From an uncultured Prevotellaceae bacterium (GTDB lineage Bacteria; Bacteroidota; Bacteroidia; Bacteroidales; Bacteroidaceae): DNA of 64,000 bases. A model generated the notes under the pieces. It did not search any database and was not told where the DNA came from. It worked only from the letters and a program-made list of their open reading frames with translations. The position numbers were made by a program, and so were the translations under genes. Shown piece by piece: positions 1 to 10,000 of the stretch (within the stretch, counting starts at the first letter, position 1; each line of letters opens with the position of its first letter). Location: NCBI GenBank assembly GCA_902790625.1, contig CADASP010000007.1, forward strand, positions 62,001 through 126,000, in the 5' to 3' direction.

Positions 1-1608
1 CCTAACGACTACGCCACTGGCTCGGCCGACGAGAAAGACGCCGCCGACTGGTTCAAGAAGAACTATGTGGACGCAGGCAAGGGTGTGCTCCTCACTCCCG
101 CCACCATCGACGACCTCGACATCGAGCAGAATCCCGCCGTGTGGGTGATGTGCGACCGCATCGGCATTGAGCGTGGCTGGCAGAACCTGCCCGGCGACCT
201 GGCCGGCACCGCTACCATTGAGGCACTGAAGGCTTTCGCCAACGACGGCGGCAACCTCTTCCTCACCAACCACGCCACACAGCTCACCGTGGCCCTCGGC
301 CGCATTGACGAGGCCTATGCTCCCGGCATCTACGGCAACGGCGAGGGCGGCAACAATCCCGACATCTGGGGCGTGCATCCCATCATAGGCAATGTGGAGG
401 GACAAATCTACGACCACAGCGGCCACGACATCTATCGCGGCATGACCTACGAGCCTGGGCTCTACGCCGGCATCTACTGCTTCGAAGGCGAAGGCGTGAA
501 GGGCGACCACAACTGCATGTGGGACCTCAACGCCTATGGCCTGGCTCCCAATCCCAACGTTGTACGCACATGGGAGGAGACCACCAACTCCACCGTCCTC
601 GGCACGTGGAACCATGTGGTGGACTACTGCTGCGCCGGTATTGTCGACTTCGCACCCCTCACCACCTTCCCCGCCCGCATCCTCGCCGTCGGCCTGGCTG
701 CCTACGAGTGGAACCTCGGCGGCACGGCCAATACGAAGCAGTCGGAACTGGAGAAGTTCACCGCCAACTGCCTGAAGTACGTGGGCACGCCCGCTGAGCA
801 GAAAGTGGCCATGCTCCTGCCCAATGACTACGCCACGGGTTCAGCCGATGAGAAGGACGCTGCCGACTGGTTCAAGCGCAACTATGTTGATCAGGGCAAG
901 GGCGTCATCTTCACCCCCGCCACCATTGACGACCTCGACATCGAGCAGAATCCCGTGGTGTGGGTGATGTGCGACCGCATCGGCATCGAGCGCGGCTGGC
1001 AGAACCTGCCCGGCGATCTGGCTGGCACCGCCACCATTGAGGCACTGAAGGCTTTCGCCAACGACGGCGGCAACCTGCTGCTCACCAACCACGCCACACA
1101 ACTCACTGTGGCCCTGGGCCGCATCGCCGATGCCTATGCTCCCGGCATCTACGGCAACGGCGAGGGCGGCGACAACCCCGACATCTGGGGCGTGCATCCC
1201 ATCATCGGCAATGTAGAGGGCCAAATCTACGACCACTCGCAGCACGACATCTACTGGGGCATGACCTACGAGCCGGGTCTCTATGCGGGCATCTACTGCT
1301 TCGAGGGTGCTGGTGTGAAGGGCGACCACAACTGCATGTGGGACCTCAACGCCTACGGTCTGGCCCCGAACCCCAACGTGGTGACCGCCTGGGAGGAGCT
1401 GACGAACTCGACCGTGCTGGGCACGTGGAACCACGTGGTTGACTACTGCTGCGCCGGCATCGTCGACTTCGCCCCGACGACCGCCTGTCCTGCCCGCATC
1501 CTCGCCGTGGGCCTCGCCGCCTACGAGTGGAACCTGGGCGGCGCAGCCAACACGAAGCAGGCTGAGCTGGAGCGCTTCACGGCCAACTGCATCAGCTACC
1601 TGAAGTAG
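1..1608 (+). CDS. DUF4960-type glycan-binding protein with tandem duplicated module (5' partial)
   Basis: The reading frame is open from base 1, so the N-terminus and any signal peptide lie outside the window. Two units of 273 codons follow each other: unit 1 begins at base 1 and unit 2 at base 820, each opening with PNDYATGSADEKDAADWF. By eye about nine residues in ten are identical. The units resemble the C-terminal halves of the lipoproteins at 11951-13357 and 23941-25455, including a WGVHP segment, a DHNCM/DHNCLY motif and a final LGTW...ILAVG block. I recall DUF4960 as the family of the levan surface-binding protein of Bacteroides thetaiotaomicron, so a surface fructan-binding role is inferred. 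No catalytic motif is recognised. It probably closes a susCD operon upstream of the window. Confidence is high for the gene and moderate for the role. Confidence 0.8.
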   Translation, partial: PNDYATGSADEKDAADWFKKNYVDAGKGVLLTPATIDDLDIEQNPAVWVMCDRIGIERGWQNLPGDLAGTATIEALKAFANDGGNLFLTNHATQLTVALGRIDEAYAPGIYGNGEGGNNPDIWGVHPIIGNVEGQIYDHSGHDIYRGMTYEPGLYAGIYCFEGEGVKGDHNCMWDLNAYGLAPNPNVVRTWEETTNSTVLGTWNHVVDYCCAGIVDFAPLTTFPARILAVGLAAYEWNLGGTANTKQSELEKFTANCLKYVGTPAEQKVAMLLPNDYATGSADEKDAADWFKRNYVDQGKGVIFTPATIDDLDIEQNPVVWVMCDRIGIERGWQNLPGDLAGTATIEALKAFANDGGNLLLTNHATQLTVALGRIADAYAPGIYGNGEGGDNPDIWGVHPIIGNVEGQIYDHSQHDIYWGMTYEPGLYAGIYCFEGAGVKGDHNCMWDLNAYGLAPNPNVVTAWEELTNSTVLGTWNHVVDYCCAGIVDFAPTTACPARILAVGLAAYEWNLGGAANTKQAELERFTANCISYLK

Positions 1609-1645
1609 GCTCTACATTTATAGATTAGTTAGTTCTTATTTTGAG

Positions 1646-1686
1646 CTGCCTGTCGGTGCCCTCCGATAGGCAGTTCTCTTATTGCG
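1646..1686 (+). terminator. Rho-independent-like terminator after DUF4960 gene
   Basis: CTGCCTGTCGG and CCGATAGGCAG form an 11-bp stem (one G-U pair) with a 6-nt loop, followed by a T-rich run. It lies 37 bases after the stop codon. Confidence 0.7.
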
Positions 1687-1733
1687 TTTTTCAGTCTGAA
1701 GCTTTAAGCCCCCCCGTTTTCCCTGCGAAAATT

Positions 1734-1806
1734 GTTGCGTTGAACGTTTTTTTCAATCATTTGAAACAATTGTTTTATCCTGAAAGCGCGAAAAGCCGTA
1801 CTTTTG
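1734..1806 (+). promoter_or_regulatory. Promoter and putative operator of the LamG-GH32 gene
   Basis: A Bacteroidota -7 box TACTTTTG sits at 1799-1806, 28 bases before the ATG. The stretch 1734-1768 (GTTGCGTTGAACGTTTTTTT, then ...TGAAACA) matches the stretch at 32603-32637 upstream of the GH32 gene at 32709. That match at a similar distance suggests a shared regulator site. Confidence 0.6.
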
Positions 1807-1833
1807 CACCAGAAACGAAACAAAACAACCATT

Positions 1834-4149
1834 ATGACACTACGAAACTTTCTGCTGATTGTTCTCACGGCCCTGGGCATCGACGCCCTTGGCCAGGCCA
1901 CTGTGGCACACTTCGACATGTCGCTCGCGGGCGGCAGCATCCTGGAGCGCGTTTCTAACAAGAGCTACACCGTCAGCTCGCAGTTGCCCCCCTGCACCGT
2001 GGCCGGCATCAGCGGCGAGGCCCTGCGCTTCGACGGCTACAGCAACTATGTGAAGGCCGCCCTGCCCACGGCGACGCTGAGCACCGAGGAACTGACGATG
2101 AGCGTCATGCTGGCCGCCGAGGCATACCCCATGATGCAGGTCGACGTGGCCGAGACCACACCCACCTACGCCACCATCTGCGGCAACCTCGACGAGGGGG
2201 CCAAGAAGGGCTTCGCACTGCAGCTGTCGTCGCAGGGCGACCTGCGCCTGCAGACCTATGTGAACTATGGCGGAGGCTACCTCGTCACCGTCGACGGCTC
2301 GGAGAAGCTGCCACGCGGGCGGTGGTGCCTGCTCACCATGACCTTCGACAAGGCAGGTAATGCCGTGACGCTCTGGCTCGACGGCAAGGCCATCGGCTCG
2401 AAGAAGAGCAACAAGTGCGACCTGCTGGTCGACAGCCCCGACTTCTTCATCGGCAAGGATGCCAAGGAGCTGAAGGCAGGGCCGTTCCTCATCAACACCT
2501 TCTGCGGAGCCATCGACGACATCAGCATCAGCAACGAGGTGGTGGACTATGCCCTCGTCAATCTCGTCGACTTTGGCACCTTGCCCCGGCCCGACTTCAG
2601 CTATCCCGCTGTCAGGTATGACGCCATATCATGGCGTCCCCAGTTCCATGCCATGCCCAGCGGCTCGTGGACCAACGAGAGCCACGGCATGGTGATGAGC
2701 GGTGGCCGCTACCACGTGTTCTTCCAGAAGAATGCCAACGGCCCCTACATGTCGCGGCTGCACTGGGGGCATATCAGCAGCGCCGACCTGTGCCACTGGC
2801 GCGAGGAACCCATAGCCATCTATCCTGGCGAGTCCTTCGACATCAAGGGCTGCTGGAGCGGTTGCGTCTATGAGCAGGGCAACGACACCTATATATTATA
2901 TACGGCGGTGGACAACGAGCGCGCCCGCATCGTGCAGGCCAAGGCGCAGGACAACGACCTCTTCGGATGGGGCGAGAAGCGGGTCATCATCGACGGCCGC
3001 CCCTCGGGGCTGAGCGACGACTTCCGCGACCCCTACCACTTCGAGGCCAACGGGCAGCAGTACATCATTGTGGGCACCAGCAAGAACGGCATCGGAGCCT
3101 GCACCCTGCACCGCTATGAGAACGGTGCGTGGACCAACGACGGCGCCATCTTCTTCCAAGGCACCAGCACCGCACAGCACGGCACGTTCTGGGAGATGCC
3201 CAACGTCACGCCCATGGGCCAGGGGCAGTACCTCTTCACCTGCACACCGCTGGGCACCAGCGCTGGCGTGCGCACACTCTGCTGGGTTGGCACCATTGGC
3301 ACCGACGGCAAGTTTGCTCCCACCGGCGACGTGCAGTATCTGGAGATGGGAGGCATCAGCCGCGACGGCTACGGACTGCTCTCGCCCACCATCTGCCAGC
3401 ACGACGGCAAGACGTTGCTGCTGGGCATCGTGCCCGACAAGCTGCCCACCGAGGAGAACTTCAAGATGGGCTGGGCCCACAACTTCTCGCTGCCCCGCGA
3501 AATCAGCATCGCTGCCGACGGCGCGCTGGTGCAGAAACCCTACAGCGGACTGACGGCGATGCGCACCACCACGACGGCCAGTCTGCAACGTGCTACGCTC
3601 AGCGGCGAGCATTCGCTGGCTCCCGTTGCTGGGCGGCAGATAGAGCTGCTGGGCGACTTCACCGTGGGCAACGCGCCCTGCGGCTTCCATTTCCTGAAGT
3701 CGGGCGACCGCAAGGCCACCCTCAGCTACGACCCCGCCACGGGCATCCTCGCCCTCGACTATACCACGCTGGCACGTGTGGCCACCGACGGCGGACGCTG
3801 GGCGGCAGCACTGCCCAAGAAGGTGAGCACCGGCGAGACGCTCAGGCTGCACCTCTTCCTCGACGGGAGCATCGCCGACATCTTCGTGAACGATGCCTGG
3901 GCCTTCTCCGTGCGTCTCTTCCCCACCGACGAGACCGCCGCCGAGGCCGAGGTCTTCGCCGATGCCCCCACCGTAGCCACGGTCAGCGGCTGGGTGCTCA
4001 ACCCCCAGCAGGCCACCGACGGCATCGGCGCCGTTCAGCATTCAGCGCTCAGCGCTCAACGTTGCACCGACTTGCTGGGCCGCCATCTGAGCGGCGCACA
4101 GCATAAGGGCCTGTACATCCTTAACGGACGGAAGTATGTTGGTCGTTGA
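1834..4149 (+). CDS. Secreted LamG-domain plus GH32-like protein with altered nucleophile motif
   Basis: The ATG at 1834 is chosen over an upstream TTG because that TTG lies inside the -7 box. The 771-residue protein opens with a Sec signal peptide without a lipobox Cys. Residues ~25-245 look like a LamG/concanavalin-type jelly roll, and ~260-580 like the GH32 five-blade propeller. The RDP motif (D399) and the WE acid/base motif (WEMPN, E454) are present. The usual WMNDPNG nucleophile motif reads WTNESHG, which puts Glu282 where the catalytic Asp is expected. It may be an unusual fructosidase or a non-catalytic fructan binder. A beta-sandwich follows, and the tail (LLGRHLSGAQHKGLYILNGRK) resembles a C-terminal sorting signal. 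The next gene overlaps it by 14 bases. Confidence 0.85.
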   Translation: MTLRNFLLIVLTALGIDALGQATVAHFDMSLAGGSILERVSNKSYTVSSQLPPCTVAGISGEALRFDGYSNYVKAALPTATLSTEELTMSVMLAAEAYPMMQVDVAETTPTYATICGNLDEGAKKGFALQLSSQGDLRLQTYVNYGGGYLVTVDGSEKLPRGRWCLLTMTFDKAGNAVTLWLDGKAIGSKKSNKCDLLVDSPDFFIGKDAKELKAGPFLINTFCGAIDDISISNEVVDYALVNLVDFGTLPRPDFSYPAVRYDAISWRPQFHAMPSGSWTNESHGMVMSGGRYHVFFQKNANGPYMSRLHWGHISSADLCHWREEPIAIYPGESFDIKGCWSGCVYEQGNDTYILYTAVDNERARIVQAKAQDNDLFGWGEKRVIIDGRPSGLSDDFRDPYHFEANGQQYIIVGTSKNGIGACTLHRYENGAWTNDGAIFFQGTSTAQHGTFWEMPNVTPMGQGQYLFTCTPLGTSAGVRTLCWVGTIGTDGKFAPTGDVQYLEMGGISRDGYGLLSPTICQHDGKTLLLGIVPDKLPTEENFKMGWAHNFSLPREISIAADGALVQKPYSGLTAMRTTTTASLQRATLSGEHSLAPVAGRQIELLGDFTVGNAPCGFHFLKSGDRKATLSYDPATGILALDYTTLARVATDGGRWAAALPKKVSTGETLRLHLFLDGSIADIFVNDAWAFSVRLFPTDETAAEAEVFADAPTVATVSGWVLNPQQATDGIGAVQHSALSAQRCTDLLGRHLSGAQHKGLYILNGRKYVGR

Positions 4150-4747
4150 TTCGCTGGTGGCCATCGGCATGGCCACCCTCTCGCTGGGCACCATCCACGA
4201 GGCCGACGGCGTGCAGGAGCGAACCTTCTGGCTGCGCAACGCCGGGCGCCAGGCGGTGGCCATCACCCAGGGCTACACCTCGTGTGGCTGCACCACCATC
4301 CACTATGCCAAGGGGCAGGACGTGGCTCCCGCCGACAGCACCGCCGTCACCCTGCGCTTCAACCCGCAGGGCAAGGGCGGGGAGTTTCTGGAGACGGGCA
4401 CCATCGTCTATGGCCCGCGTGGCAAGCGCATCACGCTGGCGCTCACCGGCACCTGCATCACCAGCGAGGAGACCCTGCTCCGCCAGTTCCCCATCCGCAT
4501 CAGCGACGGCCTGCGCCTCTCGGCCAACCGCTTCGACCTGGGCATCATGCACGTGGGCGAGCGAAAGGAGCGCACCGTGGTGCTGCTGCATCGCCGGCAG
4601 GGCAACCGCCAAGAGCGCATCACCGTGGCCTTCGCACCCGACGCGAAGACCCCCAAGGGGCTACAGCACATCAGCCGCAAGGTGACGACGAAAGAGGACG
4701 GAAAGGATAAGGAAATCACCATCACGCTCGACGTGATAGTGAAATGA
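4136..4747 (+). CDS. DUF1573 domain protein
   Basis: This 203-residue protein overlaps the end of the LamG-GH32 gene in another frame, so the two are probably translationally coupled. It holds two immunoglobulin-like DUF1573 units: the first has the family hallmark TSCGCTT near residue 50, the second starts near residue 125 (FDLGIMHVGER). Unlike most relatives it has no obvious signal peptide, so its location is uncertain. DUF1573 proteins are common in Bacteroidota and have no settled function. Confidence 0.75.
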   Translation: MLVVDSLVAIGMATLSLGTIHEADGVQERTFWLRNAGRQAVAITQGYTSCGCTTIHYAKGQDVAPADSTAVTLRFNPQGKGGEFLETGTIVYGPRGKRITLALTGTCITSEETLLRQFPIRISDGLRLSANRFDLGIMHVGERKERTVVLLHRRQGNRQERITVAFAPDAKTPKGLQHISRKVTTKEDGKDKEITITLDVIVK

Positions 4748-4807
4748 GTAACTCCCACATTGTTAATATGATTATCCGCATTCTGCCGTAAGTGACTTTG
4801 AAGGGGG

Positions 4808-4840
4808 GCCATCGCACAATAGCCGATGGCACGACTTTTA
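4808..4840 (+). terminator. Possible terminator after DUF1573 gene
   Basis: GCCATCG and CGATGGC form a 7-bp stem with a 9-nt loop, followed shortly by CTTTT. It lies 60 bases after the stop codon. Confidence 0.5.
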
Positions 4841-4850
4841 AGAAATCTCA

Positions 4851-5235
4851 TTTTTCTTTAGAGGAAAGACAAGAACTATTTACGGAATCAGCAAACGATA
4901 CGCTAAAAAAGTGATGCCATGCAGGCGAGCATTGTTGCTGACAAGCGAAATGGGGTGGATTTAGGAGAGTCGGCACACGGCAAACAGGGAGCGGGAGGCA
5001 CCGCAGAGGGGAAAGGGGCGCGCTTTTTAGGTTGGCAGCGGGCGGGGACATGATTGGCAGCGGCCGCTGCCAATGATGGCAGCGAACGCCGCCAATGATG
5101 GCAGCGGCCGCTGCCAACCGAAATTTATGAGTGATGATGAATATAGAAAAATGGTTATCCGCAATCTCCCGACGCCCCAAAGGGGCAACGAGCGACCAAA
5201 GGTCGAGCGCAGACCGTCTATCGGGTACATGCGGA
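4851..5235 (+). repeat. Dispersed repeat, copy A
   Basis: This noncoding element of about 385 bases recurs at 27229-27593 (copy B) and, shortened, at 46656-46866 (copy C). Shared landmarks in order are TTTCTTTAGAGG, TTTACGGAATCAGCAA, GAGCATTGTTG, GGGAGCGGGAGGCACCGC, a palindromic GGCAGCGGCCGCTGCC core, GATGATGAATATAGA and GAGCGCAGACCGT. It fills most of the gap before the regulator gene. Frames open on the minus strand in all copies look like spurious translations. Confidence 0.85.
5030..5119 (+). repeat. Core segment of copy A bounded by 12-bp inverted repeats
   Basis: The 90-base core starts with GGTTGGCAGCGG and ends with its reverse complement CCGCTGCCAACC. Its sequence is the exact reverse complement of 27406-27495 in copy B, while the flanks of both copies keep the same orientation. 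Confidence 0.85.
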
Positions 5236-5299
5236 TTGCTGTTTTGTTAAATATTGCTATAATACTATCGAAATAGACCAATAATAAGAGAAGATTGAT

Positions 5300-5307
5300 T
5301 AACTTTG
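5300..5307 (+). promoter_or_regulatory. -7 box of the truncated sensor-regulator gene
   Basis: TAACTTTG fits TAnnTTTG and lies 46 bases before the chosen ATG. It argues against the in-frame TTG at 5320 as a start. Confidence 0.6.
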
Positions 5308-5352
5308 CTGCGATAATAGTTGAAAAAAACACACATTGAAACTAACGTGCAG

Positions 5353-6885
5353 ATGAAACCAACTATCCTGATTGCAGCAGCCTTGCTGATGGCCTCTTGT
5401 TCGACTGAGAAAAGCTATAAGATTGGTGTGTCGCAGTGCGGCGGAGGACAATGGCGTGAAAAGGTGAACCAGGAGATGCTGGCCGCCCAGCACCTCTACG
5501 ACGAGGACGCCGAGGTGACTATCGCCTGCGCCAACGACGACACCGACCGCCAGATACGACAGATTGACTCGCTGGCCGACAGCGGCATTGACCTGCTCGT
5601 GGTGGCACCCAACGAGTCGGCTCCCGTGGCCGATGCCATTGCCCGCACGCGCCAGAAGGGCATACCCGTGGTCTACTTCGACCGCAAAGCCGCCACCGAC
5701 GACTACACCGCCTTCATAGGGGGCAACAACGTGTGGGCGGGGCAGACCGTGGCCGACTATGCCCTGGTGCTGGCCAGCCAGGTGCAGGGCCACCGCCCCG
5801 TGGTGATGGAGATTACCGCCACCATGGGCACATCGCCAGCCCGTGAGCGCCACGAGGGCTTCGCCAAGGTGATGGAGGAAGCCGCCGATGTGGACTACCG
5901 CTGCATCTACGGCGACTGGACATCGGAACGGGTCTACGACATCATGCGGCAGCAGATAGCAGCCGACAGCCTGCCCGACATCATCTTCTGCCACAACGAT
6001 GGCATGACCACGGGAGCCTGGCGAGCCTTGGAAGAGGCAGGACAGCAGCACAGCGTAAAACTGCTGGGCATCGACGGCATGCCCGACGAGGGCATCAGCT
6101 ATGTGGCGAAGGGAACGCTCAGCGGCACATACGTCTATCCCACACATGGCGAGGACATCGTGAGGCTGGCATTGGACATACTGACGCATCAGCCCTACGA
6201 GCGCGACAACTCCATGCGCGGCTTTATGGTGACACCCGAGATTGTGGAGCTGGTGGACTTGAACAGCCGGGAGCTGATGGAGCAGAACCACGACCTCATC
6301 ACCATCCACGACAAGCTGGAACAGTCGCTGGTGCACTACGACTCGCAGCACAAGCTGTTCATGGGCAGCCTCGTGGCCATCGGTCTGCTCATCATCGCCG
6401 TGGTGCTGGCCATCCGAGCCTGGCTGCTGACACGCAAGGCCATACGCCAGCGGCAGACGATGAACGAGGAGCAGACGCGATTCTACACCGACCCCAGCGC
6501 ACGCAAACTGCACGACATCTTCGACAAGCCCGAGGACGACTTGCCGCAGCCACGCTCGCAGGACGTCATCTTTGCCGAGCAGCTCAACGAGGCCATTCGC
6601 AAGCACATCGCCAACCCCAACCTGAAGATGGAGGACCTGGGCGAGGAGCTGGGGCTGGGGCGCGTGCAGCTCTACAGGAAGGTGAAGGCCATCACCGGGC
6701 AGACACCCGTGGAGCTGTTGCGACAGATGCGGCTGCAGCGGGCCTACGCACTACTGGGCAGCACCACGAAGACCGTGGCGGAGATTGCCTTCGAGGTGGG
6801 ATTCAACACGCCGGGCTATTTCTCCAAGTGTTTCAAGGAACAATACGGCAAACTGCCCATGGAGTTGAGGGAAACGGCGAACTGA
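5353..6885 (+). CDS. Periplasmic sugar-sensor / AraC regulator lacking kinase and receiver domains
   Basis: The ATG at 5353 gives 510 residues beginning MKPTILIAAALLMASC, a lipobox-like signal. Residues ~20-325 form a LacI/periplasmic-binding-protein type sensor (FDRKAATDDYTAFIGG, DGMPDEG), as in the fructose-sensing hybrid regulator BT1754 of B. thetaiotaomicron. A membrane helix follows at ~336-357. An AraC-type DNA-binding domain (~403-510) is recognisable from VQLYRKVKAITGQTPVELLR and AEIAFEVGFNTPGYFSKCF. The histidine kinase, ATPase and receiver domains are missing. The remnant FYTDPSARKL aligns with the H-box entry FYTNASHQLK of the regulator at 16493, which points to an in-frame deletion. 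It probably senses fructose or a fructo-oligosaccharide and controls the adjacent susC operon without phosphotransfer. Confidence 0.85.
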   Translation: MKPTILIAAALLMASCSTEKSYKIGVSQCGGGQWREKVNQEMLAAQHLYDEDAEVTIACANDDTDRQIRQIDSLADSGIDLLVVAPNESAPVADAIARTRQKGIPVVYFDRKAATDDYTAFIGGNNVWAGQTVADYALVLASQVQGHRPVVMEITATMGTSPARERHEGFAKVMEEAADVDYRCIYGDWTSERVYDIMRQQIAADSLPDIIFCHNDGMTTGAWRALEEAGQQHSVKLLGIDGMPDEGISYVAKGTLSGTYVYPTHGEDIVRLALDILTHQPYERDNSMRGFMVTPEIVELVDLNSRELMEQNHDLITIHDKLEQSLVHYDSQHKLFMGSLVAIGLLIIAVVLAIRAWLLTRKAIRQRQTMNEEQTRFYTDPSARKLHDIFDKPEDDLPQPRSQDVIFAEQLNEAIRKHIANPNLKMEDLGEELGLGRVQLYRKVKAITGQTPVELLRQMRLQRAYALLGSTTKTVAEIAFEVGFNTPGYFSKCFKEQYGKLPMELRETAN

Positions 6886-6916
6886 ACGAAACAAACATTA
6901 TAGTCAACATTTGTTT

Positions 6917-6984
6917 CATGTATCATTTTTAATACTTACAGAACGATATTTGACACGCTCCTGCGCTTTTGGTTACTACTTTTG
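6917..6984 (+). promoter_or_regulatory. susC promoter and shared operator candidate (module 1)
   Basis: The -7 box TACTTTTG lies at 6977-6984. Upstream, CATGTATCATTTTT at 6917 and CAGAACGATA further on are shared with the promoter of the second susC at 18850-18917. Their distances to the start codon are nearly equal (114 and 115 bases). The AraC domains of the two regulators are the likely readers. Confidence 0.65.
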
Positions 6985-7030
6985 CGGCAGATTTCTGTAA
7001 CAATGGTATTAACTAAAAACGTAAGAGCAA

Positions 7031-10000
7031 ATGGAAAGACTAAGGAGATTTCTGCTGAGTATGTCGCTCATCTTTGCCAGTACAGCATTGTACGCGCAGA
7101 CGGAGATAAGCGGCACGGTGCTCGATGACTTCGGCGAAGGGGTCATCGGTGCCACAGTGATGGAGAAAGGAACCAGCAACGGCACGGTGACCGACTTTGA
7201 GGGAAACTTCAAAATCAAGGTCAAGGCTGGCGCTGTGCTGGCGATTTCCTACATTGGCTACCAGACGCAAGAGGTGCCCGCCGCCATGGGCATGAAAGTG
7301 GAGCTGGTGCCCGACGACAAAGTGCTGCAAGAAGTGGTGGTGACGGGTTATACCACCCAGCGCAAGGCCGACCTGACGGGAGCCATCTCGACGGTGAGCG
7401 TCGACGAGATGGCCAAGCAAAACGAGAACAACCCGATGAAGGCCCTGCAGGGCCGCGTGCCGGGCATGAACATCCAGGCCGACGGTAATCCGAGCGGTGC
7501 TGCCACCGTGCGCATACGCGGTGTGGGAACGCTCAACGACAATGACCCGCTCTACATCATCGACGGCGTGCCCACGAAGGCTGGCATGCACGAGCTGAAC
7601 GGCAACGACATCGAGAGCATACAGGTGCTGAAGGATGCCGCCTCGGCCAGCATCTACGGTAGCCGTGCCGCCAATGGTGTCATCATCATCACCACAAAGA
7701 AGGGCAAGGACGGCAAGGTGAAGGTGAACTTCGACGGAAGCGTGGCCACGTCGTTCTATACGAACAAGATTGAGACGATGAACGCCAGCGAGTGGGGACG
7801 CGCCTACTGGCAGGCGTGCGTGAACGACGGTCTGAACCCCTCGAACAACAACCTGGGCTACAACTACGACTGGGGCTACGACCAGAATGGCAACCCCGTG
7901 CTGAACAAGATGACGATGAACATGTACCTCGACGACAACGCTTCGGTGCGTGCCGGCGACACCGACTGGTTCAAGGAAATCACCCGCACGGGCGTCGTTC
8001 AGCAGTATAACCTCTCGGTGAGCAACGGCTCGGAGAAGGGCAACTCGTTCTTCAGCGTGGGCTACTATGGCAACCAGGGCACCATCAAGGAGAGCTACTT
8101 CAGCCGACTGTCGGCCCGTGCCAATGCCGACTACAAGCTGTTCGACGGCAAGGTGGTGCTGGGCGAGAACTTCACCATGAACCGCACCATGGGTGTTGAC
8201 GCTCCCGGCGGTGTGCTGGAGCACGCACTGGAGTTCAACCCCAACTTCCCCATCTACGCCGAGAATGGCAAGTACGCCCAGGCCCTCGGTGCCTATTCCG
8301 AGCGCGAGAACCCGCTGAGCATGATCGACAATGCCAAGGACAACGAATACACCCAGTGGCGCTCCTTCGGCGACATTCACCTGAGCATCACCCCCTTCAA
8401 GAACTTCATGGTTCGCACCACCCTCGGCATGGACTACACGCAGAAGGAGCAGCGCTTCTTCACCTATCCCATCGCCAATGGTAAGGTGATGCGCACCGAC
8501 AGCGCCGTGGAGGGCAAGCAGGAGCACTGGATGCGCTGGATGTGGAACGCCATCGCTACCTACAACCTCGAGATAGGCAAGCACCGTGGCGATGCCATGA
8601 TTGGCACCGAGGTGAACCGTCAGGATTATAAGATGAACAGTGCCAAGCGCTACGAGCTGGCCATCCTCAACACCGACTACATGTGGCCCAGCGCAGGTGC
8701 TGGCCGCCAGTTGGCCGAGGGCTTCGGCGAGGGCTTCTCGCTCGTGTCGTTCTTCGGCAAGGTGAACTACACCTACGACGACAAGTATCTGGCTTCGTTC
8801 ACCATCCGTCGCGATGGCTCCAGCCGCTTCGGTGAGAACAAGCAGTATGGTACATTCCCCTCCGTCAGTGCTGGCTGGCGCATCAGCGAGGAGAAGTTCA
8901 TGGAGGGCACCAAGGGCTGGCTCGACAACCTGAAGCTGCGCTACTCGTGGGGACAGACGGGTAACCAGGAGATTTCGAACACGGCACGCTACACGCTCTA
9001 TAAGTCGGTCGTCTCCACAGGACTCTGGGGCAGCGGTCAGGCTGGTTCCTCCTACGACATCGCAGGAAAGAACGGCGGCTACGACCTCGACAACGGCTAT
9101 GTGCGCAATCAGCGTGGCAACAACGACATCAAGTGGGAGACCACCACACAGCACAACATCGGTCTCGACTTCGCACTCATCGGCAACGAGGTCTACGGCT
9201 CGTTCGACTGGTTCAACAAGAACACCACCGACATCCTGCTCTTCATGGAGGGCATCGCCGCCATGGGCGAGGGCGCTGGCCAGTGGATCAACGCCGGCGA
9301 GGTGAAAAACAACGGTTGGGAACTCACCGTGGGCTACCGCCACCGTCTGGCCAACGACTTCTCGTGGGACATCAGTGGTAACATCAGCAAATATGTGAAC
9401 GAGATTACCAAGCTGCCCGAGACGGTGGCTGCCAACGGCAAGTACGGCGGCAACGGCGTGAAGAGCGTGGTGGGACACCCCATGTTCTCGCAGGTGGGCT
9501 ACATCTACGACGGCATCTTCAAGAGCCAGGCCGAGATTGACAACCATGCCAAGCAGGAAGGTGCCGGACTGGGCCGCATACGCTATAAGGACCTGAACGG
9601 CGACGGAATGGTGACCGAGGACGACCAGGACTGGATTTACGACCCGACACCCGACTTCACGTGGGGTCTGAACATCTACTTGCAGTACAAGGATTTCGAC
9701 CTGACCATGTTCTGGCAGGGCGTGCAGGGCGTTGACGTTGATTGCCGTGGCTACAAGTCGCAGACCGACTTCTGGGCCAACTCGGCCATCAACGTACCTT
9801 ATCTGAACAAGGGCGTGCGCGTGCTCGACGCTTGGAGCCTCGCCAACCCTGGCAGCGACATCCCCGCACTGACCACCTCGGACACCAACCGCGAGGGACG
9901 TGTGTCGTCTTATTTCATCGAGAACGGTTCGTATGTGAAGCTGCGCACCATACAGCTGGGCTACAACATGCCCAAGACGGTGACCGACAAGCTGCACCTG

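Noticed and set aside
1804..1833. TTG start adding ten residues to the LamG-GH32 protein
   Set aside because: The TTG is part of the -7 box TACTTTTG, and the ATG at 1834 starts a normal signal peptide.
4848..5332. Minus-strand frames in repeat copies A, B and C that share the residues LPLPVCRAPPL
   Set aside because: Their similarity follows from the repeat DNA itself. Frames are not kept across the inverted core, and no start or export signal is convincing.
7040..9997. 985-codon minus-strand frame opposite the first susC
   Set aside because: It is a shadow of the SusC gene with low-complexity composition and no recognisable domain.
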